64,000 nt of DNA from Cherax quadricarinatus (GCF_038502225.1 NW_027197008.1:1-64000); one strand, 5' to 3'; counted from the stretch's first letter, positions 46,057 through 54,557 are shown. The notes: generated by a model from the sequence alone, not told the origin. Program-made: numbers and translations.

Positions 46057-46992
46057 TTAGACTGAATGACTGCGCTCCTCCTGTTCACTTTCTGTAAGAT
46101 TGATAACCTCCCGCTCGAAAATGATTTCCTTTTCAGGTACATCATCTGCCTTTACACCGTCTGCGGTCTTTACCCCTTCTGCTGGCTTTACTGCGTCTCC
46201 AGCATTTACTCTCACGTCGGAGGTTTTCCCTTCCTTCTCCGACTGACCGTCAGGGTGCGCTTCAAGGTCGCCAGTTTGTTCAGCACCTGCTGCGGCAGTG
46301 ACCTCAACAGAGTCATCAGATTGAGCAGTATCGAGCGTAGAGAGGTCCACAACGAGGTCATCAGACTGACATGAGGGAAGGCTCTGCGTTTCATCGTTGT
46401 CGAGATCTGGTTCTTTCTTCATAGGCTCCTCTATATCAGATGAACTGATCCCATCTTCCACAGGCTGTAAGTCATAAAGAGAACATATTTATCACTTTCA
46501 AATAAAGGAGTGGGACTCGTCTCTAATCTACCAAAGGAGGGAACATAGAAAGACATACCCTTTCCTGAGGAAGTCTATGTTTGCGTTTCCTGCTATCATC
46601 ACAATGACACCGCTTTAGGAGTTTGAAGCCGGTGTGTTCCTTCCCTTCCAATCTACCAGCCGATAAAATCAAAACTTTACAAATTCTGACTGGCCCAGTG
46701 AAAACTGTTGAAGAAAAAAAAAGGAGACTCAACTTTAAAATTATTATAAGTCTCTTGCGCTCGTTTTGTTTCGTTAATATTCAAAGAGAAGTATCCAATC
46801 TACCAGCCGATAAAATCAAAAACTTTACAAATTCTGACTGGTCCAGTGAAAACTGTTGAAAAAAGAGACTCAACTTTAAAAATTATTATAAGTCTCTTGC
46901 ACTCGTTTGTTTCGTTAATATTCAAAGAGAAGTTTTTAGCAAAATAAAATGTCTCGCTTACCAGAATCGAGAATGTCTGCTTCCTTCACCAT
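46057..46992 (-). CDS. Polinton accessory acidic protein, three-exon gene, unknown function
   Basis: Predicted exons: 46,962-46,992 (ATG at 46,992, donor GTAAGC), 46,559-46,644 (donor GTATGT) and 46,057-46,464 (acceptor TTACAG). Phases agree: 31 + 86 nt is 39 codons, and the third exon opens in frame. The second exon encodes a basic patch (SRKRKHRLPQER) suggesting nuclear entry. The third encodes about 135 residues rich in Asp, Glu and Ser with no recognised domain, resembling an activation or scaffold region in composition only. A TATATAAG box lies 68 bp upstream of the ATG. The second acceptor is the weakest point: it is purine-rich and sits at the edge of a tandem duplication. Function unknown. 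Confidence 0.55.
46648..46932. repeat. 148-bp tandem duplication in the first intron of the acidic gene
   Basis: CCAATCTACCAGCCGATAAA starts at 46,648 and again at 46,796; the two units are nearly identical to about 46,932. On the minus strand the unit includes the candidate acceptor region of exon 2, so a second, slightly altered acceptor exists upstream. Confidence 0.9.
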
Positions 46993-47059
46993 GATGAGAG
47001 TAAAAGGCTATGGAGAGGTCAGCCTCTATCTTTTGCGGGGAAGACAGCTTCAGCGGGCT

Positions 47060-47067
47060 CTTATATA
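47060..47067 (-). promoter_or_regulatory. TATA box (TATATAAG) of the acidic gene
   Basis: TATATAAG on the minus strand, 68 bp before the ATG at 46,992 and about 55 bp after the protease stop. The same octamer precedes the ATPase gene. Confidence 0.6.
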
Positions 47068-47119
47068 CAGCTCAGAGAGGGCCTTACCAGCCAGGAGGGG
47101 TATTTGGGGGATACTCTCG

Positions 47120-47698
47120 TCAGAGGTGACCTTCCTCACAGAGGGAAGCACAAAGATAACCTTGTCTACTTAGGCAAAATGTATTTTCACAAGGAGGTAA
47201 CATTTTAAAATTCTCTCTAGCATATGCTATCACTAATCTGTCATTGATAAAAAGCGATTTTTCCGAGAAATTTTTTTTAAAAAAATATAAAGCTCTTTCT
47301 AATCCCACAAGGCTTGCTTTATGAATAAACATCATAACATATAGACCGCAAGTGAGTGAAAAATCACTTTGTGTTCTGCCAGATAAACGATATAAATATT
47401 TAATTTTATTTAGTTTAAAATTTTTTTTTAAATTTATGCCATAATTCTCTGGTTTTTTCCCGTAACTGTCAAAGAAGAAGGATAGACTATTTTTCTTGTC
47501 CAAGAGAAGAGAAAAAAAATGACCCATTACTTTTGAGCTGTACGAAGGAAGAATATTACTTACAAGCACTATGGGCCTGTCTGAGGGATAGTCATCTAAT
47601 CTTATTTGCTGTAGAGCGTCTATAGTGAAACAGCCAATATATGTGACTTTATTTCCTAGGGCGGGAATTAAACTATTATTTATTTCTGCGCAATTCAT
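47120..47698 (-). CDS. PRO: Adenain-like cysteine protease (Polinton PRO)
   Basis: A 192-residue protease of the adenovirus endopeptidase/Ulp1 clan (C5-like), expected to cleave capsid and core precursors during particle maturation. The catalytic series is visible in order: His60 in MGHFFSLLL, Asp77 in FFFDSYG, Gln110 in GRTQSDFS and Cys117 in LTCGLYVMMFIH. The length matches adenain (about 200 residues). The ATG at 47,698 follows the major capsid stop by 7 bases, so the two may share a transcript. The Cys-rich C-terminus (CENTFCLSRQGYLCASLC) is unusual. The match is by motif; I am confident of the family. Confidence 0.9.
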   Translation of the reverse strand: MNCAEINNSLIPALGNKVTYIGCFTIDALQQIRLDDYPSDRPIVLVSNILPSYSSKVMGHFFSLLLDKKNSLSFFFDSYGKKPENYGINLKKNFKLNKIKYLYRLSGRTQSDFSLTCGLYVMMFIHKASLVGLERALYFFKKNFSEKSLFINDRLVIAYARENFKMLPPCENTFCLSRQGYLCASLCEEGHL

Positions 47699-47705
47699 TT
47701 TTTAT

Positions 47706-49067
47706 TTATGCTCGCACATCACAATGAACAGATCTATTCTGGTCGATGGATAAAACACCAGTGGTCTGAGCAAATAATAAAACTACCTTATTATGAGGGG
47801 CGGGCTTAGAGAACTGTAATTCAATTCTCAAGTTACCAGATTTTTCAATCGGGAGAGCGTCTTCCACTTGGCTGTCGGTTAAATTGAAAATATTGATGGT
47901 TCGCCCGGAGGCGAATGATTCATAGAGAATTAAATTTTCTTCCTCAATGCCCAGAGAGTTAATTGCCTCATAATATAATTTACTATAATGATGGGGGAAA
48001 TCACTGCTTATGCGATAAACTGTATTATTATTAATACATACAGATAAACTGGCTAGATCCCCATGCTCAAAATATAGACCATTCTCCTTATGTTTTCCTG
48101 CATAGGCTGTCATGGGCAAAATTACCATGAAAATTTTGGCGGGAATTACATGACCCCATGGCTGATCTATTAGGAGGCTCGTTTGATTGTGACCTAGCAC
48201 ATAATTTTTACTTAGAGTGCGATTAAAAGTATATATTATCGGCTTTGCGTCTAAGGCTAGAGACTTGTTCAAGGCCATATAAGCTGATGTATATGGGTAT
48301 ACCCTATTAAGCCACAGTTTAGCGTAATTAATATGGAGCTGGTATGTGCTGGCATCATCGTCTGTTTTCAGAGTCCACGCTTGAGGGGATAATTCCAGCC
48401 TAATTTTTAAATCGATATTGTCAAGCAGATATTGGTCCAGAGTGGATATGTCCAGAGCCAAGGGAAAACACAGAGTTATGCCCTGTTCTTTATCATTCTT
48501 TGTCAGTATCTGTGGTTCTTTTGCCGATGTGCGGGCGAAATAGGCTGTATCGAACAATTTAGTTATACCTTCTCCTCCTTTAAAGTCGGGCAAGAGATAC
48601 CCCAGTCGGGCGATACTCGGCAACTGGCTTCGTTTTACTGAGCTGCAGAGTTTAATGAATGACCAGTAATTAAAACTAGAATTTGTTTCCGTTATTTGCT
48701 CGCCCAGGAAACACTGGACACTTTTAAATAACGTGTTGGAAAATCCATTGATCAGTGCAATGTTGCTTGTTTCCCCTAGTGGACTTTGCCCATCAGCCTC
48801 TGTTAGAGTCACTCTAAATTCTATAACTATTTTGCCTAAATCTAGAAATGCTCCGGGAACTCCAGGAATTCTAAATTCTAGAAAATTATCTTTTAGTTTT
48901 TGAGAGAGAGGAAGGTTTACTGGTAGAGTATCAAAACTCTGAGTGCGAGCTATGGAACTCTCAACTTGTCTCAGTCTATGCGGTCGCGGGAATTGATTAA
49001 TGACGCTGGAAGAATAATCATTTAACGGGACTTTGAGTCCACTGTTTTCAGCCCCGACACCCGCCAT
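47706..49067 (-). CDS. MCP: Major capsid protein, double-jelly-roll type (Polinton PY)
   Basis: 453 residues from the ATG at 49,067. Position (between minor capsid/core genes and protease), size and sequence texture match the Polinton major capsid protein, which forms pseudo-hexameric capsomers. Recognisable family-like segments include LEFRIPGVPGAFLDLGKIVI near residue 70, FNYWSFIKLCSS near 130, RLGYLLPDF, and YSKLYYEAINSLG near 375. Beta-strand-like alternation runs throughout and there is no signal peptide. The TAA is followed by ATAAAA and the protease ATG. The fold is assigned from family knowledge; structure prediction would confirm two jelly rolls. Confidence 0.8.
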   Translation of the reverse strand: MAGVGAENSGLKVPLNDYSSSVINQFPRPHRLRQVESSIARTQSFDTLPVNLPLSQKLKDNFLEFRIPGVPGAFLDLGKIVIEFRVTLTEADGQSPLGETSNIALINGFSNTLFKSVQCFLGEQITETNSSFNYWSFIKLCSSVKRSQLPSIARLGYLLPDFKGGEGITKLFDTAYFARTSAKEPQILTKNDKEQGITLCFPLALDISTLDQYLLDNIDLKIRLELSPQAWTLKTDDDASTYQLHINYAKLWLNRVYPYTSAYMALNKSLALDAKPIIYTFNRTLSKNYVLGHNQTSLLIDQPWGHVIPAKIFMVILPMTAYAGKHKENGLYFEHGDLASLSVCINNNTVYRISSDFPHHYSKLYYEAINSLGIEEENLILYESFASGRTINIFNLTDSQVEDALPIEKSGNLRIELQFSKPAPHNKVVLLFAQTTGVLSIDQNRSVHCDVRA

Positions 49068-49084
49068 GGCTAATAAGCAACTGT

Positions 49085-49516
49085 TTATACGAGAGAGAAT
49101 ACATCCGTTTTATAAGCAACTCGGCTTCGTCGGCGTTTATTTAACTTGCATTTATTATTCAGCCGTCGCTTAGTCACCCTGCTTACTCTGCCGCCCGTAA
49201 TAACCTTCTTTGCAACACCTTTTAAAGCATCTATCCCGTGAGATTTAAGAGCAGCTTTCATGTCTGTTTTTCCAGACTGATAATCATCGAGCATTTTAGT
49301 TCCAAATTCTACTGCACTTGGCGCAGCCACTCTGAAAAGAAAAGGTAAAGCTCTTTTAGCTAGGCCCGCTAAAGCCGAAAAAAATCCCCCACCTCGGACT
49401 CTGTATGGCGCGTGAAAAGTTTGTATATCTCCCAGACCACCTCCCACCTGGGAGGGTTTTAGGGAGAATAAACTCCGAAATTCCTGCTCAGAGGGCACTT
49501 GAAAGGGTACACGCAT
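49085..49516 (-). CDS. Small basic pVI/core-like protein with GG processing motifs
   Basis: 143 residues, strongly basic at the C-terminus (RRLNNKCKLNKRRRSR). The middle has GGGFFSALAGLAKRALPFLF followed by a predicted helix and a KSHGIDALKGVAKK segment, a pattern widespread in Polintons and reminiscent of adenovirus pVI/pX precursors. A VRGG/G site at about residues 39-43 resembles an adenain cleavage site (hydrophobic-X-Gly-Gly), so the neighbouring protease may process it. It lies 18 bp upstream of the major capsid ATG in the transcript direction. The role (membrane lysis, DNA packing or both) is inference. Confidence 0.65.
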   Translation of the reverse strand: MRVPFQVPSEQEFRSLFSLKPSQVGGGLGDIQTFHAPYRVRGGGFFSALAGLAKRALPFLFRVAAPSAVEFGTKMLDDYQSGKTDMKAALKSHGIDALKGVAKKVITGGRVSRVTKRRLNNKCKLNKRRRSRVAYKTDVFSLV

Positions 49517-49562
49517 GTTTGGCGGTTAGAGAAACAATAACCATTTTTACGCAGAGTTGGTT

Positions 49563-50441
49563 CTATTTATTTATCGGTCTTACATGTAACACTACGGTAG
49601 TGGAATGACCGCTTTCAAAAGACAGATTACGACCAAACTGATCTGTCATTTTGATAGCTATTTTATCTAATTTAGTTACGCATAGAGGTTTGTACATCAT
49701 AGGATGAGCACCTTTTGAATAACTCTCCTGAAAGGCGAAAGCATCCAGAATATTGACTAACTGACTACCGTATATTTGCGGTTCCACAATATCACTATAT
49801 ATTAAAACATAATCAACTCCGGCAGTGGGATCAGGTTTGAATGGGGCAATCTGCTTGGGGAAGGAGGTCCCCTCGGGCGCGTCACTACGAAATAAATAAT
49901 ATTTTTCAGCGCTGCTAAGCCCAAGCACCCGAGCTATTCTCGGTTTAAATTGAGCTTTAAATGAAGTGGCAGCATTGTTTTTTCCCGTAAAGGTTCGCGA
50001 TCTCGTCGAAACTAAAACCCTCCCAATTCCGACATCATAATTGAGTATTTTCCCTTTCGGGAAATGTGCCGAATAATTATCTCTAAAGGCTTTTTTTAAA
50101 TCTGCTGTTAGCTGTCGATTAATTTCTTCAATAATATGGCTGGCATCTGTCGATAACACATCATTTTTTGGTAGAAAGTGATGGACTATTTCTTCTGTAC
50201 TTATTCCTGTTTCAGTAATGTGATTTTGTATAATGTCAATACCGCATTCGGCATCGTCTCTTGTTAGAACATTGAATTTTTTGGGATACAAAACATTAAG
50301 CAAGGCTATTTCGTAGTTCAAGGATGGATTTAAAGGCGTTGCAGTAATTATATTTTGAAAGGCCGAAGCTGTATTGTCGAAAATGTCAATATTTTCTAAA
50401 CTGCTCAAATAGATATATTTCCCCGGACCCCCTCTGTCCAT
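49563..50441 (-). CDS. mCP: Minor capsid protein, penton-type single jelly roll (Polinton PX)
   Basis: 292 residues from the ATG at 50,441. The C-terminal block VDYVLIYSDIVEPQIYGSQL, then YKPLCVTKLDKIAIKMTDQF and a VVLHVRPI ending, is typical of the Polinton minor capsid protein that occupies the five-fold vertices. The N-terminus (YIYLSSLENIDIFDNTASAF) is also family-like. An A/T-rich TATATATA stretch lies about 50 bp upstream (near 50,490-50,500). The gene is intact; assignment is by motif memory and gene order. Confidence 0.8.
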   Translation of the reverse strand: MDRGGPGKYIYLSSLENIDIFDNTASAFQNIITATPLNPSLNYEIALLNVLYPKKFNVLTRDDAECGIDIIQNHITETGISTEEIVHHFLPKNDVLSTDASHIIEEINRQLTADLKKAFRDNYSAHFPKGKILNYDVGIGRVLVSTRSRTFTGKNNAATSFKAQFKPRIARVLGLSSAEKYYLFRSDAPEGTSFPKQIAPFKPDPTAGVDYVLIYSDIVEPQIYGSQLVNILDAFAFQESYSKGAHPMMYKPLCVTKLDKIAIKMTDQFGRNLSFESGHSTTVVLHVRPINK

Positions 50442-50532
50442 GTTGAGGGACAGAGACAGTATGAGGCAAATACAAAATATAGACCATTATATATATTTTT
50501 TAAAGGCTTAAAAAAACTTTAGTTTGAAGAGT

Positions 50533-51525
50533 TTACATTTTTATTTTTTTATTAGTTACAGCATTTAGGAATAAAATATCCACATCATCGTGCTGTCGTT
50601 TGCGTTTTCCGCGTGAAGTGACCTCGACTCCATCAGGCATGTCCATTTCACGCATGCCACTGTCTCGTTTAGTTCCAATCCCACCGGCTGGTCCGACGTC
50701 AGCACCGTTGACACCGCCGCTGCTGCTGCTGCTGCTGTTGCCGCTGCCGCCACCGGCACTGCTGCCACCGCTGATGCTGCCAGTGCCTTGCTTCTCCACA
50801 GACAGCTGTAGTATTTCCCGTTCTAGAGCTTCGGGGGAGGCGCCGCGTTCAATTTCCACCTCATCTAGGATGATTTTAGGTACTGCCAAGTATGGGCTCA
50901 CTGACGGTACGAGCAAGCATGTCTGAATTTCCCGTTTCAGTAATATGTCTTGAAATATGTTAATGAGAGGGAGATATTCAGTGTGCCATTCATCGGCCTG
51001 TTTTCTGCTCATGCCAATGTACTGGGGTAAAATTACCCGTTTGATGTTGCCATTGGCTATCACCGCCCGTCCCAGGGACACCAGACATAATTTAAACCAA
51101 ATTCGTCGATTCTGTTGCGTGTCCTTGCTCAAACCGCGTACATAATGCGTGTCGAGACTACGCTCTAATTGCTGTTGCGCAATTTCATTCTTTTCAAGAC
51201 AAGGACCCGCTGAGAACTGACATATTAGTGCTGCAAGGTGGGGTCTTAAAAAATCCTCTGGCCTGTCATCAAGGGTGTTGGTGCATGGTGGGGGTGATTT
51301 TAGGACAATTTCCCCGGGTGTGCCCCGATCTGCAGCTATGGCACGGTTCACCAGGATTAGCGATTTTCGCTCAATTTTGGAAAAAGGATATTTTTCCCAG
51401 AGTGAAAGAGCCGGCTCGTAGGGGCGAGCAGAAGTAGCGTTGTGGGGATACACGATACAATCCCCATATTCCAGGAATTCTTCACCCGTTATTCCCCCGA
51501 CAATTACTGGAAATTTATATTCCAT
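50533..51525 (-). CDS. Macro-domain-like protein with low-complexity basic tail (candidate)
   Basis: 330 residues from the ATG at 51,525; the longer frame would use TTG. Residues 1 to about 215 follow the macro-domain plan: a GDCIV-type first strand, TPGEIVLKSP, LAALICQFSAGP, then a helix (RRIWFKLCLVSLGRAV), VILPQYIG, and a final helix and strand (EWHTEYLPLINIF, QTCLLVP). Macro domains bind or hydrolyse ADP-ribose marks. The usual NAAN and GGV loop residues are not obvious, so catalysis is doubtful. The tail is Gly/Ser-rich (CTG/GCC repeat DNA, about 50,700-50,780) and ends in RGKRKRQ and NKKIKM, nuclear-signal-like. A TATTTAAA lies about 80 bp upstream. I do not know of this as a standard Polinton gene; the call is tentative. 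Confidence 0.45.
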   Translation of the reverse strand: MEYKFPVIVGGITGEEFLEYGDCIVYPHNATSARPYEPALSLWEKYPFSKIERKSLILVNRAIAADRGTPGEIVLKSPPPCTNTLDDRPEDFLRPHLAALICQFSAGPCLEKNEIAQQQLERSLDTHYVRGLSKDTQQNRRIWFKLCLVSLGRAVIANGNIKRVILPQYIGMSRKQADEWHTEYLPLINIFQDILLKREIQTCLLVPSVSPYLAVPKIILDEVEIERGASPEALEREILQLSVEKQGTGSISGGSSAGGGSGNSSSSSSGGVNGADVGPAGGIGTKRDSGMREMDMPDGVEVTSRGKRKRQHDDVDILFLNAVTNKKIKM

Positions 51526-51605
51526 TCTCGTCAACAGTTGGGTTCCTTAGAGTCCTCGCTGAGGGAGTGAGACGGATAATGTTTATCGGTACGTCGGCGG
51601 CGGGG

Positions 51606-51613
51606 TTTAAATA
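51606..51613 (-). promoter_or_regulatory. TATA-like box (TATTTAAA) of the macro-domain-like gene
   Basis: TATTTAAA within a GC-rich context on the minus strand, about 80 bp before the ATG at 51,525. Confidence 0.45.
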
Positions 51614-51673
51614 CCGCGCTGCTGTAGCCTCCCACTCCTGCGGGTGGGTTTGGTAGGGGTTTGGGGGACCTCT

Positions 51674-52048
51674 CTAGGTCGACATTCGTCTAAGGTGCTT
51701 ATACAAGCTTTGGGCCCCTTCAAAAGCTTCTATCATATCCCGGAAATCATGCGTAGCATATTCTAAGCGTCTGATTTCAGCCGTCAGTTCTTTCTGATTA
51801 AAATTGTCATATAATTTTTCAATTTCATCAAAAGTCTTAGTAAATCTGGTCATGGGGCAATTGACTTTGAAGGATTCGTAGGTTTGCCATAAACTTTGTA
51901 TCACACGAGCTTTGTAACACACTTGCTGATAAATCTTTCGTCTTGACGTTAATTGATGTAATAATATCGACAAACTGGGGTCCTTTTCTCCTTCTTCATT
52001 CAACGGGAGATTAATTCTCTCGGGATAATCAACTGATGGCTGGTCCAT
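51674..52048 (-). CDS. Polinton small helical protein, unknown function
   Basis: 124 residues from the ATG at 52,048, predominantly helical with coiled-coil-like heptads in the C-terminal half (FDEIEKLYDNFNQKELTAEI). No known motif. The ATG is directly preceded by a run of about 14 A on the coding strand. It lies between the macro-domain-like gene and the Gly-rich protein in the leftward block. No function can be assigned. Confidence 0.55.
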   Translation of the reverse strand: MDQPSVDYPERINLPLNEEGEKDPSLSILLHQLTSRRKIYQQVCYKARVIQSLWQTYESFKVNCPMTRFTKTFDEIEKLYDNFNQKELTAEIRRLEYATHDFRDMIEAFEGAQSLYKHLRRMST

Positions 52049-52162
52049 TTTTTTTTTTTTTTTATGAATAGCACTTCGAGAAGGAACTTCTTGTCTCTAT
52101 CCTGTCCCGGTATTTACTAAAGCGGGCAAAGCTCTTCTCTCGACTTTATGAAAGCTTAAATT

Positions 52163-53092
52163 TCAATAGGCTAGCCAGAGCGGCTTTTTTTCCGCGGTCT
52201 TTTTAACATAAAAACCGCCTAATAATTGTTTTCTCGCCTTGTGATTTTTTATAAATCTTGGCTCTAATCTAATAAGGCTCACTAATTCCCCTACAACGGG
52301 CAAAAGTTTTTTATCGATGTACGCTCGACTGCTTGTCAAAGATTTAATGATTTGTAAGATGTTTAAATTATGGTATGGAGGGAATAAAATACCTCTCTTA
52401 TCCCACCGAATGAAAGAATTATTCTTGAATAGATTCAGCATAGATTTCGCGTATGGCAATTCTTCTCTCGTGAAATACAGATCAATTATTTCATTTAAAT
52501 TTGGGGAAGAGTCCTCAGGCGAGAGAGAAAGACTGTTGTTTTTTCTTGATATTAAAGATAAAAGTATTTCCGGCGGGAGTTTATTATTATTGGCTATTAT
52601 TTTCTGTTTCGGATTTTTTTTTTTTTTACTCTTAGACTCCTCGCGGCAACTACCGCGGGCGCGCCCGCCACCGCAGCCGCCGCAGCCGCCGCCACTGCCG
52701 CCACTGCCGCCACCGCCGCGGGCGGCATTACAGCGAGCGAGCTTATTTTTTTTTTTTTTTTTTATGGGGGACTCACCAGTCTCAACAAAGAGCTCGGGTG
52801 GGTGCCCGCTCGTGGGAGGTGGTAGCTCGAAGCGGTAATTACCCTTATGAGGGCGAGTTGCTATGCTGGGGCAGGAGCTGACCTTCTCATCCTTGCTTTG
52901 GGCTGGTTTCACTTTCACTCTCGAGAGGCTGGAAGATTCCTTCCTACGCGCCATAGTGGTGGTTGCAGTGCTTCTGCGAAGGCGGGGAAAAGGAGATTCG
53001 CGCTTAGGAGTGGGTAAGATATTTGTTCCATTTTTAAAAATATATTTTTCGGCGGTTAGCCGAGGGATGAGACAAAATTCCTTTACCACCAT
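52163..53092 (-). CDS. Polinton conserved protein with Gly/Cys/Lys low-complexity linker, unknown function
   Basis: 309 residues from the ATG at 53,092. The N-terminus (KEFCLIPRLTAEKYI) and the C-terminal region (KRGILFPPYHNLNILQIIKS with later SLIRLEPRFIKNHKARK) resemble, from memory, the two ends of a small protein common in animal Polintons. Between them is a long insert with KKKKKNK, a Gly/Cys-rich stretch from GCC-type repeat DNA (about 52,660-52,735) and a second Lys run. An internal ATG (MARRKES, about 52,954) is an alternative start, but the conserved N-terminus argues for 53,092. Function unknown; a basic DNA-binding or scaffold role is a guess. Confidence 0.6.
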   Translation of the reverse strand: MVVKEFCLIPRLTAEKYIFKNGTNILPTPKRESPFPRLRRSTATTTMARRKESSSLSRVKVKPAQSKDEKVSSCPSIATRPHKGNYRFELPPPTSGHPPELFVETGESPIKKKKKNKLARCNAARGGGGSGGSGGGCGGCGGGRARGSCREESKSKKKKNPKQKIIANNNKLPPEILLSLISRKNNSLSLSPEDSSPNLNEIIDLYFTREELPYAKSMLNLFKNNSFIRWDKRGILFPPYHNLNILQIIKSLTSSRAYIDKKLLPVVGELVSLIRLEPRFIKNHKARKQLLGGFYVKKTAEKKPLWLAY

Positions 53093-53104
53093 TTCGATTA
53101 TTTT

Positions 53105-53446
53105 TTACTTTATAAAACTACTAATCAGCGAGATGACCAGAGGTAAGAGTGTAGTTAAGATGGCTCCTCCACGCTTCGAAAGAAGAATATTTTTTTTTTT
53201 ATAAAGTGGAGTTCGTTTACGGGCAACGGTGAGAATGTCTCCTCTAAACTTCTTTAATTTGCTCAAAATAGTCGGTTCTACTGTTAGATTTTTCTTAAGA
53301 AAATTAGTAAATATCTCAGATATGCAATTAATTTCTTTTTTTTTTAATTCCTTAATAATACGATTGCGAGCTTTAGCTGGAAGTTTGTTTAATAAAATTA
53401 ATAACTCTCTGTGTTGCACTGCTAGGGGCTTACCCCTGTCTGACAT
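53105..53446 (-). CDS. Polinton conserved small protein with C-terminal GG motif and hydrophobic end
   Basis: 113 residues from the ATG at 53,446; an upstream in-frame start at 53,482 lies inside the integrase gene and is less likely. The N-terminal half is helical and basic (LLILLNKLPAKARNRIIKEL). The C-terminus has NILLSKRGGAILTTLLPLVI, matching a pattern common in Polintons and adintoviruses: basic residues, GG, then a hydrophobic helix. The GG may be a protease site and the helix membrane-active; both are inference. It overlaps the integrase 3' end by 17 bp. Confidence 0.65.
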   Translation of the reverse strand: MSDRGKPLAVQHRELLILLNKLPAKARNRIIKELKKKEINCISEIFTNFLKKNLTVEPTILSKLKKFRGDILTVARKRTPLYKKKNILLSKRGGAILTTLLPLVISLISSFIK

Positions 53447-54557
53447 TTTGCATGTCCTTCTCGTGCACCCAGCTATCTGCACTTCGGGGATAACCCACCC
53501 AGCTCACCAGATATTCTCTACTGCCGTCAGTTTTTCTTCTCCGTCTCAATATTTTAATGGGAAAAAATTCAGGTAGAGATGTTTCTATTAATTCCTGAGC
53601 GTAAAATTGCCCGAGTATTTTTTCCCCGCTCAGGTCGATAAGAGAATATGTGGGGATTACTTGCGAATTATCAACCGATTGGATTTTAAAAATTTCTTCG
53701 GTGTTTTGAGGCCAATAACTCTTGTGAAATATCCCCCGGTGGCTAGTTATCCGCACATGCGCTCCAGGAGTCAGTCGTGGACTAGTACGAGGCTGATGAG
53801 GACGGGCATTTAAATACATTAGCCCAAACTGCCGACGAATGTCTCGAGGAAGACTCAGAGAATGCACTTGTTGTGGAGTTTGACCTTTCTTGAGAGAGGA
53901 GTGAGGAGTTGAGTTGTAAGTTTCTACTATGGCTGGTAATACCTCTATATATTTTAAAGAATTTGTTAAAGTCATATAGCGGTAGATTCTATGCTTAAGC
54001 GTGCGAATAGCTCGTTCCGCTATTGCAGCCTTAGTGTCCGAGAAGGTACTGTATAATTTAATATTTTTTTTTTTTAGGTAATTCAGAAGAGGACGATTAT
54101 AAAACTCGGTCCCTCTGTCCGTGTGTAATCTCGAAATTCCACGGAAGGTGGGGCTTTCTATAATATTTCGTAAGGCTGACAAGACGCTTTTTGAGTTTTT
54201 TCTGACTAGTCCTACCGCCTTCATTAACCTTGAAAAGACATCTATGCATAACAAAATATATTTAATGCCACCATTGTGGGAATGTAATAAAGTCATGTCC
54301 GCCAAGTCGCAGGTGAGTATAATGCGAGGGGCAGCGGCTATGATTTTCCGTCTGGGAAATCGCAGAGGCTGCAATTTATGCAAAGTATAGGCCCTCTGAG
54401 AAGAGAGATAATCTACTACGTCTTTATAAGTAATAGAGGCGTTTTTCTCCCTAGCTGCTCTAAAAAGTTTGTTAACATTCCCAGTAAAGCCCCCGGGGCT
54501 ATTGACGTCTCTATATACTTTTTCTAGAATTTTCTTTTTATGTGAATTTAAGGCCAT
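53430..54557 (-). CDS. INT: Polinton retroviral-type integrase with chromodomain
   Basis: 375 residues from the ATG at 54,557. It inserts the element into chromosomes by strand transfer at the terminal repeats. The DDE catalytic triad is visible: Asp84 (LTCDLADM), Asp147 (LHTDRGTEF) and Glu181 (AIAERAIRTLK), with the Asp-to-Glu spacing typical of Polintons. The C-terminal chromodomain (RRRRKTDGSREYLVSWVGY, about 335-370) would read chromatin marks and steer integration. The N-terminal zinc-binding HHCC module is not evident. It overlaps the following small gene by 17 bp and starts 8 bp after the ATPase stop, so INT and ATPase are probably co-transcribed. Confidence 0.93.
   Translation of the reverse strand: MALNSHKKKILEKVYRDVNSPGGFTGNVNKLFRAAREKNASITYKDVVDYLSSQRAYTLHKLQPLRFPRRKIIAAAPRIILTCDLADMTLLHSHNGGIKYILLCIDVFSRLMKAVGLVRKNSKSVLSALRNIIESPTFRGISRLHTDRGTEFYNRPLLNYLKKKNIKLYSTFSDTKAAIAERAIRTLKHRIYRYMTLTNSLKYIEVLPAIVETYNSTPHSSLKKGQTPQQVHSLSLPRDIRRQFGLMYLNARPHQPRTSPRLTPGAHVRITSHRGIFHKSYWPQNTEEIFKIQSVDNSQVIPTYSLIDLSGEKILGQFYAQELIETSLPEFFPIKILRRRRKTDGSREYLVSWVGYPRSADSWVHEKDMQNVRQG

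Noticed and set aside
52318..52838. Plus-strand 173-codon frame opposite the Gly-rich Polinton protein
   Set aside because: It is the reverse reading of the repeat-rich gene, giving Phe and Pro runs with no conserved features.
53430..54557. Integrase as part of a retrovirus or LTR element
   Set aside because: No gag, protease or RT of retroviral type adjoins it; the neighbours are Polinton genes and no LTRs are present.
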